Source: CAYUNA01 sp047629355 (lineage in GTDB: Bacteria > Bacteroidota > Bacteroidia > Chitinophagales > Saprospiraceae). From it: a stretch of DNA of 17,588 nt. Location: contig JBLHWU010000140.1 of the NCBI GenBank assembly GCA_047629355.1, positions 1 to 17,588 of the forward strand. The letters run 5' to 3'. The notes beneath the pieces are model-generated. The model was not told where the DNA came from. It ran no database searches and saw nothing but the letters and a program-made list of their open reading frames with translations. Below, one piece after another: positions 14,266 through 17,588 of the stretch (positions are counted from its first letter, which is position 1; each line of letters begins with the position of its first letter). A program made the translations under genes and the position numbers.

Positions 14266-14273
14266 TACTTTTG
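14266..14273 (+). promoter_or_regulatory. Promoter -7 box of the secreted protease
   Basis: TACTTTTG is a perfect TAnnTTTG box, with an expected start of transcription near 14280 and a leader of about 24 nt to the ATG at 14304. It lies inside the longer open frame (from 14205), which excludes that upstream start if the promoter is real. Confidence 0.5.
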
Positions 14274-14303
14274 GAAATCATAAAAAACAAAACTATTCAT
14301 AAT

Positions 14304-17300
14304 ATGCGTATTTTATTGCTTTGCTTTCTACTATTTCCTTCGATTATTTTTTCCCAAAATTACAACAAATCAGCGATTTCAAAAAAGGTCCTAGATAACA
14401 TAAGTAAAGCCCCCAATGAATATCAGCCAATTCTAATTTTGCTCGAAAGTCAGCTTAATTTTGCACAATTGGTCAATGATTTCGATAAAAACCGTATTTC
14501 CATCAACGAAAGACCAAAATTAGTAATTCAGAAACTAAAAAATCAGGCAGCGAATACACAAACGCCGATTTTAGATTATCTAAAAAATGCCCCAAATCTA
14601 CGCACCGAATCTATTCGAACGTACTGGATTGCCAACCTTCTTTTTGTACAAGCTAAACCAGAAATAATCGCAGAATTGAGCCACCGAAATGACGTCGCGT
14701 GGATAGGATTAAGCGGCCCATTGCAGATGGAAACTGTCGAATTTACTACCGCTCCGCCCTCGCCGAATGGGATTGAACCAGGTTTAACAGTCGTCGGCGC
14801 ACCGTTTATGTGGGCGATGGGCTATACGGGTTATGGGCAATTGGCATTCACGAATGATACAGGCGTTGACCGCTTTCACCCCGCTTTTGAGAATAATTAT
14901 CGAGGGCTTTGTACTGAAAATACAGCGGCTTGGTTTCAATATGATGAAGATACGCAGTCGCAAATTCTAGACGCTCAACCCTTTGACCGAAGTGGACACG
15001 GAACGCACGTCAACGGAACAATTTTAGGGCTTGACCGCTTAGAAAATGATACAATTGGCGTTGCTTTCAACTCACAATGGATAGGCGCAGCGATTCTTAA
15101 CGGCATCGGTACGGCAGATAATGTCGCGTCGTTTGAATGGGCAATGAATCCAGATGGAGACGTCGAAACTTTCGAAGATGTGCCAGATGTTATTAACAAT
15201 TCGTGGTACGATCCTTCGTTGGATGAACTGGATTGCACAAGCATATATGTGCCTATTTTAGAAGCGATGGAAGCGGCGGGAATTGCGGTTGTTTTTTCAG
15301 CAGGAAATGACGGTGATGTCGGCAATGGCGTCATGACGATTACCCAACCAAAAAACATCAATATCAACTTAGTCAATACTTTTACTGTCGGGGCATTGAA
15401 TGGTAATTCGCCAAGTTTAAATATTGCTAATTTTTCAAGTATGGGTCCTTCGCAATGTGGCGGGGAAGGCTCTTTATTGATAAAACCAGAAGTATCTGCC
15501 CCTGGTCAGAATGTTCGTTCTGCGCGGCCAAATGCGACTTATGGCGAATTGAGCGGTACGTCGATGGCAGCACCACACGTATCAGGTTGTTTGCTACTGT
15601 TAAAAGAAGCATTTCCAGATTTGACGGGTAAAGAATTAAAGGAAGCCCTTTATTTTTCTGCCTTGGATTTGGGCGAAACTGGCGAAGATAATGTCTATGG
15701 AATGGGCGTTATTAATCTTGAAAGTGCGTTTAATTATTTATTAAATTTGGGACATACTCCTGTATCGCCTTATCGAAACAATGATGTTTTACTACTTGAT
15801 TTTCAAGCAGGTAATGTTTCTTGTGCCAATGAAATTATCGCGGATGTGATGGTTGAAAATGCAGGAACAGACACACTTTTTTCTTTTAAAATAAAATACG
15901 AAGCCGGTAATATTTCAGAAATTTATACTTGGGAAGGTGTTTTATCACCTTTAGAACGAGCAACGTTTAGACTGCCATCTTTGGCGATTGCAACAGGAGA
16001 ATATTTTTTAAAACTAGAAATAACCGAAGCCAATAATCTACCCGATGAACGTCCTTCTAATAATAAATTAGAACGTCCGTTTGTGTCCGTTGCTCGTCCG
16101 TTGATTGATGCCTTTGCGGTTAGTAATGATACCGTTTGTGAAAATTCAAATGCACTTTTACAAGCCAATTATGAAGGCAATGGAACGGCAACTTTTCAAT
16201 GGTACAATGCCGCAACAAATGGGGGTTTATTGGGAGAAGGCGACTTTTTTCTAACAGCGGAGTTAACAGAATCGACCACTGTTTTCGCAGATGCTGTTTA
16301 TTTGGAAAAGGTCGGTGCGGGAGAATTTGATTTAGACAATTCAGTAGAAATTGAGGCACAGGATGTAGGCTTAGTTTTCGATGCTTTCACTGATTTCAAG
16401 TTAAAATCTGTGCTAATTTATGCGGAAGAATCAGGGGGTCGACAAATTCATTTACGCGATGCTGATGGCAATACTTTAGGCTCGACCGTAGTCTTCGTAG
16501 ATGCAGGTTGGGTGCGCGCCAATTTAAATTTTAATGTACCTATCGGTAAAGGGCATGTTTTGATAAAAGGAATTGCTAAAACGCTTCATGCAAATACTGA
16601 GCCAGCTGATTTTCCTTATGAAATTGACGGCGTTTGTTCCATTACAAATGGTACAGGCGTTCTGGGCGAAGATGTTTTTCCGCTTTATTATGATTGGGAA
16701 ATTGAATATCAAAATCCTTGTATTCGCACATCGATTCCTATTGAAGTTGCGCCTGCTGGCGATTTACCCAATGCAGATTTTGCGGTTTCTCAAGATACCA
16801 TTAACTTAAATTTAGATAATACGGGCGAAGCGATTTTTACCGATAATTCTACCAATGCTGCAGCTTGGCTTTGGCATTTTGATGATGAAATGAGCAGTAC
16901 AGAACAAAATCCGACATATTATTTTTCAGAAGCAGGCTTATATCAAGTCAGTTTAATAGTTACCGATTCTGCAGGTTGTAGCCACTCGACGATTCAGGAA
17001 GTTTTAGTGACTTATGAAGAACCAACTGCCGTTAATTCAAGCCCAAATGATGATTTTAACGTCTTGGTTTTCCCAAATCCTGTTACTGATAATTTACAAA
17101 TTTCTTTCTTTTTAAATAAGCGAGAAGCCGTGAATTTAACCTTAGTTGACGCCTTTGGAAAAGTACTTAAAATGCAGCAAAACAGCTCTTTTTTCGATGA
17201 AAAAATCAATTGGGAATTGGCGTTTTTAAATAGTGGCGTCTATTATTTAATTTTTGAAATAGCGGACAAAGTGATGGTTAAGAAAGTTGTAAAAATTTAA
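14304..17300 (+). CDS. Secreted subtilisin-like (S8) serine protease with T9SS sorting domain
   Basis: The protein (998 residues from the ATG at 14304) is predicted to be exported by Sec, then sent across the outer membrane by the type IX system. It has a signal peptide MRILLLCFLLFPSIIFS, a propeptide-like region (about 18-150), and an S8 domain with D185 (NDTGVD), H232 (GHGTHV), oxyanion N335 (SAGND) and S420 (GTSMAAPH), so the triad is complete. Then come a CARDB-like beta domain (about 493-597), an Ig-like segment opening DTVCENS (about 605-650), a further beta region, a PKD-like domain (about 823-902, with WLWHFDD) and a C-terminal T9SS type A sorting domain (about 918-998, VFPNPVTDNL...GVYYLIFE...KVVKI). 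Role: extracellular proteolysis. The upstream frame from 14205 is rejected because the signal peptide would be internal and it overlaps the promoter. Confidence 0.95.
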   Translation: MRILLLCFLLFPSIIFSQNYNKSAISKKVLDNISKAPNEYQPILILLESQLNFAQLVNDFDKNRISINERPKLVIQKLKNQAANTQTPILDYLKNAPNLRTESIRTYWIANLLFVQAKPEIIAELSHRNDVAWIGLSGPLQMETVEFTTAPPSPNGIEPGLTVVGAPFMWAMGYTGYGQLAFTNDTGVDRFHPAFENNYRGLCTENTAAWFQYDEDTQSQILDAQPFDRSGHGTHVNGTILGLDRLENDTIGVAFNSQWIGAAILNGIGTADNVASFEWAMNPDGDVETFEDVPDVINNSWYDPSLDELDCTSIYVPILEAMEAAGIAVVFSAGNDGDVGNGVMTITQPKNININLVNTFTVGALNGNSPSLNIANFSSMGPSQCGGEGSLLIKPEVSAPGQNVRSARPNATYGELSGTSMAAPHVSGCLLLLKEAFPDLTGKELKEALYFSALDLGETGEDNVYGMGVINLESAFNYLLNLGHTPVSPYRNNDVLLLDFQAGNVSCANEIIADVMVENAGTDTLFSFKIKYEAGNISEIYTWEGVLSPLERATFRLPSLAIATGEYFLKLEITEANNLPDERPSNNKLERPFVSVARPLIDAFAVSNDTVCENSNALLQANYEGNGTATFQWYNAATNGGLLGEGDFFLTAELTESTTVFADAVYLEKVGAGEFDLDNSVEIEAQDVGLVFDAFTDFKLKSVLIYAEESGGRQIHLRDADGNTLGSTVVFVDAGWVRANLNFNVPIGKGHVLIKGIAKTLHANTEPADFPYEIDGVCSITNGTGVLGEDVFPLYYDWEIEYQNPCIRTSIPIEVAPAGDLPNADFAVSQDTINLNLDNTGEAIFTDNSTNAAAWLWHFDDEMSSTEQNPTYYFSEAGLYQVSLIVTDSAGCSHSTIQEVLVTYEEPTAVNSSPNDDFNVLVFPNPVTDNLQISFFLNKREAVNLTLVDAFGKVLKMQQNSSFFDEKINWELAFLNSGVYYLIFEIADKVMVKKVVKI

Positions 17301-17306
17301 AACAAC

Positions 17307-17539
17307 ATGAAAAACGCAAATGTAAAAATCAAGCAAACCGAGATTCTATCCGATAAGTAACGGTAAAATTTTCAGACAAGATTTTTTCGATAGTTTTCTT
17401 TAAAAAAGGCTTGAATAATCCTTTTATTGACGTCTTTTTTAAAGAAAAATAGCGGAAAAAGATGTTTAAAAAATTACCGAATTAATTGCTACGCGTACTT
17501 ATGTTGCTGCAATATGCGAAGATTCATCATTTGATTTAG
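17307..17539 (+). pseudogene. Gutted nudK-like Nudix hydrolase remnant
   Basis: Six nt after the protease stop, an ATG opens a 17-codon frame reading MKNANVKIKQTEILSDK and then stop (17358-17360). The first 16 residues look like the N-terminus of Bacteroidota NudK (GDP-mannose/ADP-ribose-type Nudix hydrolases), which normally continues ...LSDNWYTL. About 135 bp later, another frame reads VLMLLQYAKIHHLI and then stop (17537-17539), which looks like the end of the same protein. The roughly 170 residues between, including the Nudix box, are missing, and a palindromic element occupies the gap. Both matches rest on my memory of the family, so the identity is moderately sure. The 5' part could instead be a tiny real peptide gene. 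Confidence 0.55.
17361..17479. repeat. 119-bp imperfect palindrome inside the nudK remnant
   Basis: The outer ends CGGTAA (17361-17366) and TTACCG (17474-17479) and a perfect 15-bp inner stem TTTTCTTTAAAAAAG (17394-17408) / CTTTTTTAAAGAAAA (17434-17448) share the same centre near 17420; the sequence between them pairs imperfectly. It begins directly at the stop of the 5' nudK fragment. It may be an inserted palindromic element and may also end transcription of the protease gene. Confidence 0.6.
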
Positions 17540-17588
17540 AAAGAAATTTTCTATCTTGGGCGCAGGTTTTATTTTAAATTAAAAATAA

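Noticed and set aside
14205..14303. In-frame N-terminal extension of the secreted protease
   Set aside because: It overlaps the start of a divergent gene and the perfect -7 box at 14266-14273, and would bury the signal peptide.
14975..15376. 133-codon minus-strand open frame inside the protease gene
   Set aside because: It lies opposite the S8 catalytic domain, which has complete motifs; it has the low-complexity Ser/Thr/Pro composition of an antisense shadow.

Overview
The window looks like a chromosomal segment of a Bacteroidota bacterium, probably near Saprospiria/Lewinella-type lineages. The evidence is an AT-rich sequence, TonB-dependent receptors (one with an N-terminal carboxypeptidase-regulatory-like domain), a secreted protease with a C-terminal type IX secretion (T9SS) sorting domain, a DUF6438 lipoprotein, and several promoter boxes of the Bacteroidota form TAnnTTTG. 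The class-level placement is inference.

Layout: 385-3249 (+) is a large TonB-dependent receptor closed by a strong terminator. 3492-4943 (+) is a Baeyer-Villiger-type flavin monooxygenase. 4944-5617 has no gene but is dense in repeats: a REP-like hairpin cluster (5043-5212) and a 224-bp MITE-like element (5273-5496) with 21-bp terminal inverted repeats and a perfect 8-bp target duplication. 5618-6481 (+) is a TesB-type acyl-CoA thioesterase. 6582-6785 and 6810-7955 (+) form the most interesting unit: a 67-residue Cys-rich peptide with a lipoprotein-like signal sequence, followed after 24 nt by a DUF692/MNIO enzyme (multinuclear non-heme iron oxidase, the family of MbnB, TglH, ChrH and the bufferin enzymes). 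This is the architecture of a RiPP locus. A convergent BtuB-like TonB-dependent receptor (7952-9907, -) shares stop-codon bases with the MNIO gene.

10066-11961 (+) is the membrane insertase yidC, with its own promoter and terminator. 12404-12985 (+) is a DUF6438 lipoprotein, 13221-13778 (-) is YqgE/AlgH, 13945-14223 (-) is a small three-helix membrane protein, and 14304-17300 (+) is a secreted subtilisin-like protease with a T9SS tail. The right end holds what appears to be a gutted nudK-type Nudix gene: a start-like fragment (17307-17355) and an end-like fragment (about 17492-17539) flank a palindromic element.

Most genes are single transcription units with housekeeping or envelope roles. 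The peptide/MNIO pair is the only clear biosynthetic unit. If the reading is right, an exported, possibly lipid-anchored peptide is modified at cysteines by an iron enzyme that carries its own about 90-residue C-terminal extension, with no separate partner protein beside it. The gaps hold at least four inverted-repeat elements, which makes this a repeat-rich stretch.
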